Positions 46,087-55,470 are shown, counted from the stretch's first letter. The stretch is DNA of 61,902 nt from Paludibacteraceae bacterium (GCA_024400125.1 JAKSNG010000007.1:1-61902), one strand, 5' to 3'. Notes: generated from the sequence alone by a model not told the origin. Program-made: numbers and translations.

Positions 46087-47918
46087 AATTTTTGATTTTC
46101 TAATTGGTCTATCAGTTCGGTTGTTTGGTCATACAGAGACTGCATCTCGCTGTCTGTAGATGGGGCATAGCGTGCAAACTCTGCCGTTGAAAGCACATCG
46201 TTCACGGCTTTAATCAAAGGCTCAGCAATACCTTTCTGACGCAGAATATCTGAGATCGTGTCTTTGCTCAATTCCGCTGTCGGAATAGACAATCGGTCAG
46301 ACATATAGGACAATGCGGCACGTTCTATCTCTTCATAGAATGCGGTCTTATTGTTTGCCGTCAGCAGTTTCTGTGCAGCCTTGAGACGTTTTTGTGCCAC
46401 TTTATTGGCTTTCTTGTAGCGCACACGCGTCTGATCTGCATTCTCTTTTATCTGCTTGCGGAAGATGATGAGCATTATCAGTGTCAACAAAGCAGGGATA
46501 ATATAGAGTAGGGAAGTCAATCCGCCTGCTTGCAAGCCATTGGAAGGTATTTCTGTCGCTTTGTCCGTATTCATCGGATGAATATAACGAATATCGGTTG
46601 CAAACTGCGTAATCTCTTCTTTGTTGACATAGTTCTGTACCACGGCGCTGTTGTTATCTACCTCGTTAGCACCTTTCGCCACACGCAGCGTATATTCGGG
46701 CGTCGTCAAGGTCTTATAACTCTTGCTATCTGTGTCAAAATACGTGTATTCAACAGCTGGAATGACATATTCACCTGACGCACGCGGAATAGCTAAATAC
46801 TCTATCGTTTTAGTACCAGATACACCCGAAGTCGTCGTCTTGAAGTTATTCGTCACTTTAGGATCGTATGCCTCAAATTCCTCTGGCCAATCAATGGCGG
46901 GTGTCTTCAGCAGTTTCATGTTACCCGAACCTTTGATGTCAATCTTTATCGTCATAGCCTCATTGGTCTTGAGTTGTGTCGATGAAATCGCACTATTCAT
47001 CGTGAACTTACCTACGCCACCGGCAAAGGACGCGGGTTTACCTGCGGGCAAACTCTGAACATGAATAGTAACTCCAGGCGCAGTCAGCGGCTTAGTCACA
47101 TTGGTGTACGAACCGAAGAAATCGTCAAATATCGAACGCACTTGTTGACGAGTCTGCACGCGCAACACGGCTTCAAACGTCGCTGGATCAATCGTCAAGT
47201 CACCGCCATGTTGCGGATAAAGTAGCGTCTGATACACAATAGCGGTTTGGTAGTTGCGACCATTATAGTGCTCGAGTTCAGTCTGTATTTCGCCCAATTC
47301 AATCTCTTGCTTCAAAAAGCCGGTGAATTCGGGTATCTTAGTGTTATTAGTGAATTGTGCCACATCGACACCAGCGAAGTACAACTTATAAGACAATAGC
47401 AATGCTTCTTGTTCGTGTACTTTGGTTTTGGTCACCACGGTGCGCATGAAACAAGCCCCTTCTTGATTAGCAGAACGGGCTGCGGTGCGTGCTTGACTAC
47501 TGTGACTCTCTTCTGCATTGCTCACTTTGTCGGGAGGTAATACTTTGATACGCACACTGTTAGATGTGTATGTGTCGCGACCAACTGTAATCGTGGCAGC
47601 GGGTAGGGTATAGTTACCCTCTTTGTTTGCCATCAGCGTGTAGGTGTAAGTCAATGTGAAGGACGATGTACGCTGTCCATTCACAAACGATGTTGAAGAT
47701 GACTGACTTGGGTATGGACCAGCCAAATACTCAAAGTCTGCAAATTCCGGTACTTGCAAATCTTTTGCACGTTGATTGACGGTGTAAGTCAATTGGAAGG
47801 GCTTACCCACTATCACTTGTGCCGGCGCATTGGCTTGAAAAGTCACCTCCTCCGCCATCGCCCATGCACACTGCATCACGCACCACGCTAATACTATAAC
47901 CTTATATCTCATATCCAT
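46083..47918 (-). CDS. batD: BatD (oxygen tolerance) protein
   Basis: A 611-residue protein with a signal peptide, several immunoglobulin-like beta domains (EVTFQANAPAQVIVGKPFQL at the start, later MTIKIDIKGSGNMKLLKTP), one membrane span (about 470-490) and a cytoplasmic C-terminal helical region. Length and pattern are typical of BatD. It lies downstream of batC in the operon. Confidence 0.92.
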   Translation of the reverse strand: MDMRYKVIVLAWCVMQCAWAMAEEVTFQANAPAQVIVGKPFQLTYTVNQRAKDLQVPEFADFEYLAGPYPSQSSSTSFVNGQRTSSFTLTYTYTLMANKEGNYTLPAATITVGRDTYTSNSVRIKVLPPDKVSNAEESHSSQARTAARSANQEGACFMRTVVTKTKVHEQEALLLSYKLYFAGVDVAQFTNNTKIPEFTGFLKQEIELGEIQTELEHYNGRNYQTAIVYQTLLYPQHGGDLTIDPATFEAVLRVQTRQQVRSIFDDFFGSYTNVTKPLTAPGVTIHVQSLPAGKPASFAGGVGKFTMNSAISSTQLKTNEAMTIKIDIKGSGNMKLLKTPAIDWPEEFEAYDPKVTNNFKTTTSGVSGTKTIEYLAIPRASGEYVIPAVEYTYFDTDSKSYKTLTTPEYTLRVAKGANEVDNNSAVVQNYVNKEEITQFATDIRYIHPMNTDKATEIPSNGLQAGGLTSLLYIIPALLTLIMLIIFRKQIKENADQTRVRYKKANKVAQKRLKAAQKLLTANNKTAFYEEIERAALSYMSDRLSIPTAELSKDTISDILRQKGIAEPLIKAVNDVLSTAEFARYAPSTDSEMQSLYDQTTELIDQLENQKL

Positions 47919-47974
47919 AAAACTACTTTCGACTTTCTACTTTCGACTTTTGACTTTCTACTTTCGACTTTCGA

Positions 47975-48688
47975 TCACCACTCTTTCTCAACTCGCTTCG
48001 ATTGCCCTTGCACGCGTTGCAACTTATCTTGTGTCTCTTGTTCGTCCTGCTCCAACGCCTGCAAGATCTGTTCCGCAGTCTCTTTATCCATCTGCTGCTC
48101 TTGTTGTTGGTTTTCGTTTTGGTTCTCGTTTTGGTTTTCGTTTTCGTTTTGGTCTTGTTGCTGTTGTTGCTGTTGTTGCTGTTGTTTATTTTGGTCTTTG
48201 TTTTGGTCTTCGTTTTCGTTTTGGTTTTGTTGTTGCTGTTGTTGTTCTAACAGTTGCATCGCTTTCACCATATTGTAGCGCGTGTCATTATCTTTGGGGT
48301 TGGCACGAAGTGACTGCTGATAGGCTGCCACTGCTTTGTCGTATTGTTGTTGTGCAAAGTACGCATTACCCAAGTTATGATACGTCTGTGCAACTTGCGC
48401 AGGATCTTTTTTGACATCTGTATATTGCGCAGCTTTAGTAAATTCCTCGGCGGCTTCGGGATATTTATTTTGCTTAAAAAGTGCGTTACCCAAGTTATAG
48501 TGTGCTTCAAACGAGTGGCTGTTTTTTTCCAGTCCTCGACGATAATCCACTTCCGCATTGGTATAGTCTTCTTTGTTATAGTCTCTATTCCCATGGCGGA
48601 TATTAGGAGCTTCTTGCTGAGCAGCAATACTCATCACCACTCCCATCATCATTACTATCAATACATACTTTTTCATATTCATATCCAT
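47975..48688 (-). CDS. batC: BatC-like TPR protein with Gln/Asn-rich tail
   Basis: Up to 237 residues: signal peptide, three TPR motifs (AHYNLGNALFKQNKYPEAAEEF, TYHNLGNAYFAQQQYDKAVAAY) and a low-complexity stretch of about 65 residues made almost only of Gln, Asn, Glu, Asp and Lys (about 148-205). The start may instead be the ATG at 48676. TPR plus a charged tail is usual for BatC, although the tail is long here. The family partners the VWA proteins BatA and BatB in the membrane. Confidence 0.85.
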   Translation of the reverse strand: MDMNMKKYVLIVMMMGVVMSIAAQQEAPNIRHGNRDYNKEDYTNAEVDYRRGLEKNSHSFEAHYNLGNALFKQNKYPEAAEEFTKAAQYTDVKKDPAQVAQTYHNLGNAYFAQQQYDKAVAAYQQSLRANPKDNDTRYNMVKAMQLLEQQQQQQNQNENEDQNKDQNKQQQQQQQQQQDQNENENQNENQNENQQQEQQMDKETAEQILQALEQDEQETQDKLQRVQGQSKRVEKEW

Positions 48689-48691
48689 ATT

Positions 48692-48723
48692 CTATACTCT
48701 TTCAGCGCAGCGGTCTATATTCC
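48692..48723. repeat. 32-bp dispersed repeat, copy 2
   Basis: CTATACTCTTTCAGCGCAGC then GGTCTATATTCC, spanning the gap between batB and batC and the last codons of batB. See copies at 28066 and 51599. Confidence 0.75.
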
Positions 48724-49740
48724 AAATATATCAATCTTTGCCAACGTCTTATTCTTCCTATTGAAGACAAAGAAATCCACTACCAACAGCAGCAATGCAA
48801 TCAGCACAAAGCCTTGATATTGCTCGTTGTAATCGGCATAAACTTTAGTCTCAATCTCGCTTGTAGCAAGTGTGTCTATCTCTTTTTGCAGCGCGCGCAT
48901 CGCGGTATTCGTATTGTCGCAACGCACATACAATCCGTGACCTGCTGCTGCCACATCCTTACACATTTGCTCATTCAGTTTCGATACCACTACATTACCT
49001 GCACGGTCTTTGCGGAAGTTGTTCGTCCCAGGAATAGGAATTGGACTTCCGTCCGGTTTACCAATACCGATAACGAAGATTTTGATACCTTGTTCATTGG
49101 CGGCTTTGGCTGCTGCCAACGCATCGTCCTCGTGGTTTTCACCGTCTGTGATAAGAATAATAGCACGTGACGCGTCACTCTCTTCTGAACCAAACGAACG
49201 CATCGATGTGTAAATAGCGTCTCCAATGGCTGTGCCCTGTGTCTTAATCAGCTTTGGCGTAATAGAGTTGAGAAACATCTTTGCGCTCACGTAGTCGCAC
49301 GTGATAGGTAGTTGTGTAAAAGCTTCTCCGGCAAATACCACCACACCTACTTTGTCATCAACCATGCTGTCAATCATCTTGCTCAGCATTTGTTTAGCGC
49401 GGTCTAAACGAGACGGTGCCACATCTTCTGCCAACATCGAATTGGATATATCCAATGCAATCACAACTTCTATACCTTGTCGCTTAACGACTTTCTCTTT
49501 TTGTCCATATTGTGGACGAGCAGCTGCCACAATCAGCAGTGCTAATGCTAACAATACCAGTCCAAACTTCACTACGGGTCTCGTACGCGAGATATTAGGC
49601 ATCAAGGCTGCCATCAACTCTGGATCGCCAAACTCACGCAACTGACGTTGCTTGCGACGAAGAAGTACGATATATCCGGCTACAAAAACAGGTATTAACA
49701 CCAGTAGCCACAGTATTTCTATATTTGCAAATCGAAACAT
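48715..49740 (-). CDS. batB: BatB, VWA-domain membrane protein
   Basis: A 341-residue protein with two N-terminal membrane spans, a von Willebrand A domain with a complete MIDAS motif (DISNSM at about 97) and further metal ligands (TQGTAIGDA, ILITDGENHED), then a C-terminal span. It pairs with BatA, whose gene ends two bases before its start. Confidence 0.93.
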   Translation of the reverse strand: MFRFANIEILWLLVLIPVFVAGYIVLLRRKQRQLREFGDPELMAALMPNISRTRPVVKFGLVLLALALLIVAAARPQYGQKEKVVKRQGIEVVIALDISNSMLAEDVAPSRLDRAKQMLSKMIDSMVDDKVGVVVFAGEAFTQLPITCDYVSAKMFLNSITPKLIKTQGTAIGDAIYTSMRSFGSEESDASRAIILITDGENHEDDALAAAKAANEQGIKIFVIGIGKPDGSPIPIPGTNNFRKDRAGNVVVSKLNEQMCKDVAAAGHGLYVRCDNTNTAMRALQKEIDTLATSEIETKVYADYNEQYQGFVLIALLLLVVDFFVFNRKNKTLAKIDIFGI

Positions 49741-49741
49741 A

Positions 49742-50680
49742 TCAATTAGTTATTGTTTTTAGTGCGAAGTAACGTATAATAATCTCTAACAGCAAGCACA
49801 TCACGGCTGCTATCAAGAACGGTGCAAAGTGTTCGGTACGTTTGGAGAACTCGCGCACACGCAGTTTGGTCTTTTCCAGTTGGTCTATCTCTTCATAAAT
49901 CTTCTTGAGAGACGAGTTGTCTGTTGCACGGAAATAAGTACCGCCAGTCGTCGAAGCAATCTGTCTCAGCGTCTCTTCGTCAAACTCCGAGTCCATCATC
50001 ATATTTCCTACGCCTACCGCATATACACGAATACCGTATGTATTAGCGATTTCAGCGGCAGTCTGTGGGTCAATCTCGCCGCGATTGTTTGAACCATCCG
50101 TCAGCAGGATAACCACTTTCGACTTCGTCTCACTATCTTTCATACGATTGATAGCATTAGCCAGTCCCAAACCAATAGCAGTACCGTCTTCTATCATGCC
50201 GAACTTCACTGATTTGAACAAGTTAACCAACACCGCGTGGTCGGTTGTCAGCGGACATTGCGTAAAACTCTCGCCTGCAAACACCACCAGTCCTATTTGG
50301 TCATTGGGACGGTCTATCACAAAGTCGGTCGCCACCGCTTTGGCGGCTTCCAGTCGGTTAGGCTTGAGGTCTTCTGCCAGCATCGTTCCGGATATATCCA
50401 ACGCCATCATAATATCGATACCTTCGGTCGATTCTTTACTCCAGCGGTTAGACAATTGCGGACGCGCTAAAGCCAAAGACAGCAACACGATTACGGCTAC
50501 GCGCAATACAAATGGTACATGCAGCAGATACACGCGCAGCGACTTAGGTTCACGACTCAGTGTGGACGAAGACGACATCTGAATACTGGCGTCTTGGTCG
50601 TGCAACTGCCATATATACCAGCCTATCACGGGTATCAGCAGCAGCAATAACAATAAATATGCGGGATTAGCAAAACTCAT
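49742..50680 (-). CDS. batA: BatA, VWA-domain membrane protein
   Basis: A 312-residue protein with N-terminal spans, a VWA domain (about 90-270) and a C-terminal span. The MIDAS reads DISGTM (D-x-S-x-T), so the third ligand is Thr rather than Ser, which should still bind metal; VVILLTDGSNNRGEID carries the last ligand. It follows the BatX-like gene in the operon. Confidence 0.93.
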   Translation of the reverse strand: MSFANPAYLLLLLLLIPVIGWYIWQLHDQDASIQMSSSSTLSREPKSLRVYLLHVPFVLRVAVIVLLSLALARPQLSNRWSKESTEGIDIMMALDISGTMLAEDLKPNRLEAAKAVATDFVIDRPNDQIGLVVFAGESFTQCPLTTDHAVLVNLFKSVKFGMIEDGTAIGLGLANAINRMKDSETKSKVVILLTDGSNNRGEIDPQTAAEIANTYGIRVYAVGVGNMMMDSEFDEETLRQIASTTGGTYFRATDNSSLKKIYEEIDQLEKTKLRVREFSKRTEHFAPFLIAAVMCLLLEIIIRYFALKTITN

Positions 50681-50691
50681 AACATCTTCAT

Positions 50692-51588
50692 TTATTTATC
50701 TTCCAATTCTTCTGCCTCATGAGGTGTTGTCTCCTTGACAAACTCGTATGCCGTCCGCAAACTATTCTCGTTTTCATCGGGCGTAGTAGTCCATTTTGCA
50801 AACTTCACCAAATCGGCTAATGACAACATCTTGCGCAAGTGCTCATAGAGATCTTTGCGTTCTGCAAGCAGTGGTTTCATCTCGCGCAAAGTCTCGTCAG
50901 AGGTCTTTTCCTCACTCGATACATCAAATCGACGTGCGATATATTCACGTACTACATCCGTCAGTTGAGTGTGATATTCCTTAATTTGTCCAGATTGCCA
51001 TATCTTCTCTGCTTTGATGACATCTAATTTCTCCAAAGCTATTTCTTCTGCGGGACGCAATGGAACGGCAGGCTCGGTGGATTCGATGATTCCTTGACGT
51101 TTAGCTATCCAGCGCATCAAGAAGTAACCGCCTACACCTAATCCTGCTATTAGCAGTCCTAACAATATCCATCTAAACGTTCCCCAAAACCAGAACGGGG
51201 CACGTTGAATAGGTTTGATATCGGTGATAGCGAGTGCGCTATCAATCTCAAACGGTTGTATCACATTCAATGTCATCGGATTAGACCATATCGTTTCTGC
51301 ACCCGACACAAAGGGTAGGGGCTCGATATAAAACAGCGAGTCTTTGAACGATGTAATCGTCAAATTTTGACTCAGTTGATACCGTCCATCTTGGAGCACT
51401 GTTGTATCCACAGCAGAGCGATTGACAATCTCTATTCCGGATACCAATTCTTCGCCATAGATAGGCATTTGCACCTGTTCGTCGGCATTACATGTCGCTT
51501 GCAGGTGGAGTGGTGTTTGGTCGCCGATAAACAGATTCGTCGAATCCATCACCGCACTCACTACTATACTTAATACTATTCCTAACAT
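50692..51588 (-). CDS. BatX-like membrane protein
   Basis: A 298-residue protein: N-terminal signal-like segment, a beta-rich extracytoplasmic domain (about 20-125), one membrane span (about 137-160, ILLGLLIAGLGVGGYFLMRW) and a cytoplasmic helical domain (KIWQSGQIKEYHTQLTDVVREYIARRF). This position and layout between the DUF58 gene and batA are characteristic of the BatX or DUF4381-like member of aerotolerance operons. Confidence 0.82.
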   Translation of the reverse strand: MLGIVLSIVVSAVMDSTNLFIGDQTPLHLQATCNADEQVQMPIYGEELVSGIEIVNRSAVDTTVLQDGRYQLSQNLTITSFKDSLFYIEPLPFVSGAETIWSNPMTLNVIQPFEIDSALAITDIKPIQRAPFWFWGTFRWILLGLLIAGLGVGGYFLMRWIAKRQGIIESTEPAVPLRPAEEIALEKLDVIKAEKIWQSGQIKEYHTQLTDVVREYIARRFDVSSEEKTSDETLREMKPLLAERKDLYEHLRKMLSLADLVKFAKWTTTPDENENSLRTAYEFVKETTPHEAEELEDK

Positions 51589-51598
51589 ACTATCTAAT

Positions 51599-51630
51599 CT
51601 ATATTCTTTCAGCGCAGCGGTCTATATTCG
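51599..51630. repeat. 32-bp dispersed repeat, copy 3
   Basis: CTATATTCTTTCAGCGCAGC then GGTCTATATTCG, filling the gap between the DUF58 gene and the BatX-like gene. It is closest to the copy at 48692. Confidence 0.75.
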
Positions 51631-51632
51631 CG

Positions 51633-52517
51633 TCATCGCGCGAACAACTTCCTCAGCCCCTTCACATAATCCTCATCCGTCCGTATAATCACGTTTTTAG
51701 TACCAGTCTTTGTCAGCAAACCGTCCAACGCTTGTTGCTCCGCTTGCCATGCCGTTGCGTAGTGTTCGCGCACAGAAGACACACTCGTATCAATCCACAG
51801 TCGTGCACCGCTTTCTGCGTCTTTTATTTTCAGCAATCCCACATTAGGCAATTCAGCATCGCGACGATCATAAATCTGTATAGCGTGCAAATCATGTCGA
51901 TTGGCAGCAATCATCATCGGTTTCTCTAACGCTTGTTTAGTTGCTTTAGGTCGAACCGCACCGATGAAATCGGAAATAATAAACGCGGCGCAGTGGCGTT
52001 TTTGGGCGTTCGCGAAGTATTCCAATGCACCTGCAATATCTGTTCCACAGGAGGTGGGTTCAAACGATAGCAACTCACGAATGATATGCAGCACGTGTGT
52101 TTTACCTTTTTTAGCAGGAATGAACTTCTCTATTTTGTCTGAGAAGAATATAACGCCCACTTTATCGTTGTTCTCAATCGTTGAGAAAGCCAATGTCGCT
52201 GCCACTTCTGCCATCATATCACGTTTCATCTGTGTCAATGTACCGAAGTTTCGGCTGCCTGACACATCTACTAACAGCATCACGGTCAGTTCGCGTTCTT
52301 CTTCAAACACTTTGATGTAGGGTTTATTCAGTCGTGCTGTCACGTTCCAGTCTATTGAACGCACATCGTCACCAGCTTGGTATTCGCGCACTTCCGAAAA
52401 TGCCATACCGCGACCTTTGAATTGGCTATGGTATTCACCAGCGAAGATATTCCGACTCAGTCCCCGAGTCTTTATCTCTATCTTCCTAACCTTATTTAAT
52501 AATTCTTCACTTGTCAT
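51633..52517 (-). CDS. DUF58 protein of the bat operon
   Basis: A 294-residue soluble protein with the DUF58 signature (FAGEYHSQFKGRGMAFSEVREYQAGDDVRSIDWNVTA split over about 25-62) and a VWA-like fold with DVSGSR. DUF58 proteins accompany MoxR ATPases and are thought to be their substrates or adaptors. Its start overlaps the moxR stop by four bases. Confidence 0.92.
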   Translation of the reverse strand: MTSEELLNKVRKIEIKTRGLSRNIFAGEYHSQFKGRGMAFSEVREYQAGDDVRSIDWNVTARLNKPYIKVFEEERELTVMLLVDVSGSRNFGTLTQMKRDMMAEVAATLAFSTIENNDKVGVIFFSDKIEKFIPAKKGKTHVLHIIRELLSFEPTSCGTDIAGALEYFANAQKRHCAAFIISDFIGAVRPKATKQALEKPMMIAANRHDLHAIQIYDRRDAELPNVGLLKIKDAESGARLWIDTSVSSVREHYATAWQAEQQALDGLLTKTGTKNVIIRTDEDYVKGLRKLFAR

Positions 52518-53509
52518 GGCACTTGCACAGCATTCAGCACCTCGGTGATTACATCTTCCGTCGTGATGTTATTCGCTTCTGCCTCGTAGGTCAATCCGAT
52601 ACGGTGACGCAGCACATCGTAGCATACGGCGCGTACATCTTCCGGCACTACATACCCGCGTCTATGAATGAACGCGTATGCGCGTGCTGCCAATGCTAAG
52701 TTGATACTTGCACGAGGGCTGCCACCGAAGTTAATCATGTTCTTCAACTTCTCTAACCCGTATTGCTCTGGCTGACGAGTAGCAAAAACAATATCGACGA
52801 TATACTTCTCAATCTTTTCGTCGATATATACTTCACGCACGATATCGCGTGCTTTCTTTATTTCTGCGGTTGTCAATATAGGCAGCACTTGTTTGCGTGT
52901 ACCTTGGATGTTTTGGCGGATGATTTGTTGTTCTTCTTCTTTCTTGGGGTAACCAATCACTACTTTGAGCATGAAACGGTCGGTCTGTGCCTCTGGAAGA
53001 GGGTAGGTACCTTCCTGCTCAATAGGGTTTTGGGTTGCCAATACCAAGAATGGATCATCTAACTTAAAGGTTTGTTCGCCAATCGTTATTTGGCGTTCTT
53101 GCATCGCTTCTAACAATGCAGATTGCACTTTGGCTGGAGCACGGTTAATCTCATCTGCTAATACGAAGTTCGCAAAGATAGGTCCACGTTTGATACGAAA
53201 CTCCTCGTTCTTGATGGAGTAAATCTGTGTACCTAATACGTCTGCTGGCAGCAAATCGGGGGTAAACTGTATGCGACTAAAGTCTGCTTTGATGAGGTCT
53301 GCCAAGGTCTTGATGGCTAAGGTCTTTGCCAAGCCTGGCACACCTTCCAACAAGATGTGTCCATCGCTCAATAGACCAATTAACAAACTCTCTACTAAGT
53401 GTTTCTGTCCAACGATTACTTGGTTCATGCCCATAGTTAAGGCATCTACAAACGAGCTCTCACGTTCAATACGTTCTTGCAGCTCACGAATATCTACTGT
53501 CGTTTCCAT
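52514..53509 (-). CDS. MoxR-family AAA+ ATPase
   Basis: A 331-residue AAA+ ATPase with Walker A-type GVPGLAKT (about 56-63), Walker B FVLADEINRAP, sensor LATQNPIEQEGTYPLPEAQ and the C-terminal lid. MoxR proteins act as chaperones for VWA proteins, here BatA and BatB, and the gene heads the operon as usual. I found no consensus promoter in the 271 bases upstream. Confidence 0.95.
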   Translation of the reverse strand: METTVDIRELQERIERESSFVDALTMGMNQVIVGQKHLVESLLIGLLSDGHILLEGVPGLAKTLAIKTLADLIKADFSRIQFTPDLLPADVLGTQIYSIKNEEFRIKRGPIFANFVLADEINRAPAKVQSALLEAMQERQITIGEQTFKLDDPFLVLATQNPIEQEGTYPLPEAQTDRFMLKVVIGYPKKEEEQQIIRQNIQGTRKQVLPILTTAEIKKARDIVREVYIDEKIEKYIVDIVFATRQPEQYGLEKLKNMINFGGSPRASINLALAARAYAFIHRRGYVVPEDVRAVCYDVLRHRIGLTYEAEANNITTEDVITEVLNAVQVP

Positions 53510-53641
53510 ATATTGATTATTATTACTTTCTACTTTCGACTTTCTACTTTTTCTCTCCCCTACAGGGGGAGTCGGAGGGGGCTAATTATACCACTACAAA
53601 TCCCGTGCCAAAAGCCCTTGAATACCTTTTTTTACCAAAAA

Positions 53642-53673
53642 TTTGCATATGTAAAAAAATTCTCGTACCTTTG
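53642..53673 (+). promoter_or_regulatory. Promoter of the secreted repeat protein gene
   Basis: TTTG (53642-53645), 20 bases, TACCTTTG (53666-53673). The transcript should start near 53680, directly before the hairpin and pseudoknot leader. Further left, 53510-53641 holds simple repeats and a GC-rich repeat (53552-53583) but no gene. Confidence 0.85.
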
Positions 53674-53681
53674 CACCCGAT

Positions 53682-53728
53682 TTTGCGATGCAAAACGGAC
53701 GCAGCCGAAAATCCGAAAAAGAGTAGGC
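53682..53728 (+). ncRNA. Short pseudoknot leader, copy C
   Basis: After a TTTTGC-GAT-GCAAAA hairpin (53682-53696), CGGA (53696-53699) can pair with TCCG (53712-53715) and GCC (53704-53706) with GGC (53726-53728), an interleaved H-type arrangement. The bases between them (GAAAA, then GAGTA) are the same as in the 3' ends of leader copies A and B. Confidence 0.6.
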
Positions 53729-53780
53729 ACAAGCATTATTAATTATCAATTATTAATTATTAATTAAAAACAAAGTTTTT

Positions 53781-55427
53781 ATGCGTAAGATTTTTTCAAT
53801 CTTAGCAGCCCTGACGCTGAGCGTGGGACTGTGGGCACAAGAATCGTCCCAACCGGACACCGTGCGTATCTTTAATGATATTCTCACCATTGATGAGGTT
53901 TATCATCCAATCTCTTGGGAACAGGTCGGCTGGATGTATTCTACTCACGACGAGGGGGAATCGTATATCTCTATTCGTACCAATCAACTCGACAAATTTG
54001 GTACATTCACGATTGAAGCAGGTACTATTGATACGGCGAAATACTATAACCTAACTCGTTTTGAAGATACAGGTGATACGACAAGGATTTGTTTTGTTTC
54101 AGGTTCGACAACCGTTGCCGAAATAGGCGATAGCATCATTTTGAACGGTGATTTCCTTGCCGATGATGGTAAAGTCTATCTCTTCCACTTGACACACCTT
54201 ACTAAGGCACTGAATTATGACACAGATATTCCTTTGAATGCGGAGTTTGAATACTTCGAAATGAGTTACTACCTCGACAACGGTATTATCAACATTGAAG
54301 CTAATAATTTAGGCTATACACTGAATCTGGAACTCTATGCCGATCCTGAGGCAACTAAGATTCCTGAGGGAACGTACACTATCTCCGATACTCAAGAAGC
54401 AGGCACCGCTCGCTTATCCGTCGGAGTAGAGAACTTTGAACCACAATATTGCTACGCGGCTACGATGGACAATGTGGCTGGTATGATGCGCGACTTTTGG
54501 TTCTTGGTTGAAGGCAGTGTCATGCTCTCTTATGACGAGTATGGCAAACTAAACGTAACTGTCGATGCCAAGAACTCCTACAACCAGGATGGGCACATGA
54601 ACATCAAATATAACTATGTTGAACCGATAGACACTATCACGCTTGAAGAGGAAATATCATTCGAGATTGCTCCGATGCCAATGAAGGACAATATTTACCT
54701 TGCCCAAGCATATTCAGGATACCATCTGATTGCTGTCTTCGCCATTAAAACGGATACCATAAGCGGAGACTTTACCGCTGTAATGGACATCCCCGGTTGT
54801 ACATTCCGCAGCCCTGAGACCGGTTTTATATATGCTATAAGGGAAATTGAAAACTACGTTATTACTCAAGACGGCAAAAAACTCTTCTTGGAAACATCTT
54901 TCCTTGCTGGTGACTCAATACAATATATCTTGAAAGGAGCTGGATACATAGATGGTCTTGCCGCTGATTGCATAATACATGATTTTGATGGAGTATTCGA
55001 AAATGAAAGTGTAGAATGTCGAACAGATGGATCACGTTTTGAATTAATAGCGCAGAATGATCAAGCCGAAGTGATGGACATTTTTGTTACTCCTAGCCAT
55101 ACTCAAGATAGTGTTCTGGTTCCAGGTACATACCCTGTCTATCAAAGTTCCGGCCTAACTGAGAAAGGACCGGATCCATCTTATGTCTATAATAATGACT
55201 ATATATGGTTTATACAAAGCGGAAACTTGATCGTTAATGAAGATGGTTCAATGTCTTTAGAGGGAGTCAACTCCTGCGAAAGAACGGTGAAGCTCACTGT
55301 CACCGCTAAAAAGACGGACTTAATGAACGTAAACGCAAACGTAAACGTAAATAAGTACATCAAGAACGGCCAACTCTACATCCGCAAAGGAGACAAGACC
55401 TACAACGTTCTTGGAACGCGCTTATAA
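53781..55427 (+). CDS. Secreted protein of unknown function with shared C-terminal tail
   Basis: A 548-residue exported protein. The signal peptide (MRKIFSILAALTLSVGLWAQ) is followed by a beta-rich body that seems to hold three related segments of about 130-150 residues (phrases such as KIPEGTYTISDTQ and DSVLVPGTYPVYQSS mark equivalent places). The tail KYIKNGQLYIRKGDK...GTRL is like those of the two LRR proteins. I do not recognise a catalytic domain. It is probably a cell-surface or outer-membrane protein. The gene has its own promoter, a pseudoknot leader and a hairpin after it. Confidence 0.75.
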   Translation: MRKIFSILAALTLSVGLWAQESSQPDTVRIFNDILTIDEVYHPISWEQVGWMYSTHDEGESYISIRTNQLDKFGTFTIEAGTIDTAKYYNLTRFEDTGDTTRICFVSGSTTVAEIGDSIILNGDFLADDGKVYLFHLTHLTKALNYDTDIPLNAEFEYFEMSYYLDNGIINIEANNLGYTLNLELYADPEATKIPEGTYTISDTQEAGTARLSVGVENFEPQYCYAATMDNVAGMMRDFWFLVEGSVMLSYDEYGKLNVTVDAKNSYNQDGHMNIKYNYVEPIDTITLEEEISFEIAPMPMKDNIYLAQAYSGYHLIAVFAIKTDTISGDFTAVMDIPGCTFRSPETGFIYAIREIENYVITQDGKKLFLETSFLAGDSIQYILKGAGYIDGLAADCIIHDFDGVFENESVECRTDGSRFELIAQNDQAEVMDIFVTPSHTQDSVLVPGTYPVYQSSGLTEKGPDPSYVYNNDYIWFIQSGNLIVNEDGSMSLEGVNSCERTVKLTVTAKKTDLMNVNANVNVNKYIKNGQLYIRKGDKTYNVLGTRL

Positions 55428-55437
55428 CCCCAATTAG

Positions 55438-55470
55438 TCTAAGGCGGCTGATTACCGCCTTAGATTTCTA
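55438..55470 (+). terminator. Hairpin between the secreted protein gene and the phosphatase gene
   Basis: TCTAAGGCGG (55438-55447) pairs perfectly with CCGCCTTAGA (55455-55464), followed by only a short T-run. No promoter is visible between it and the next gene, so it may allow partial read-through. Confidence 0.7.
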
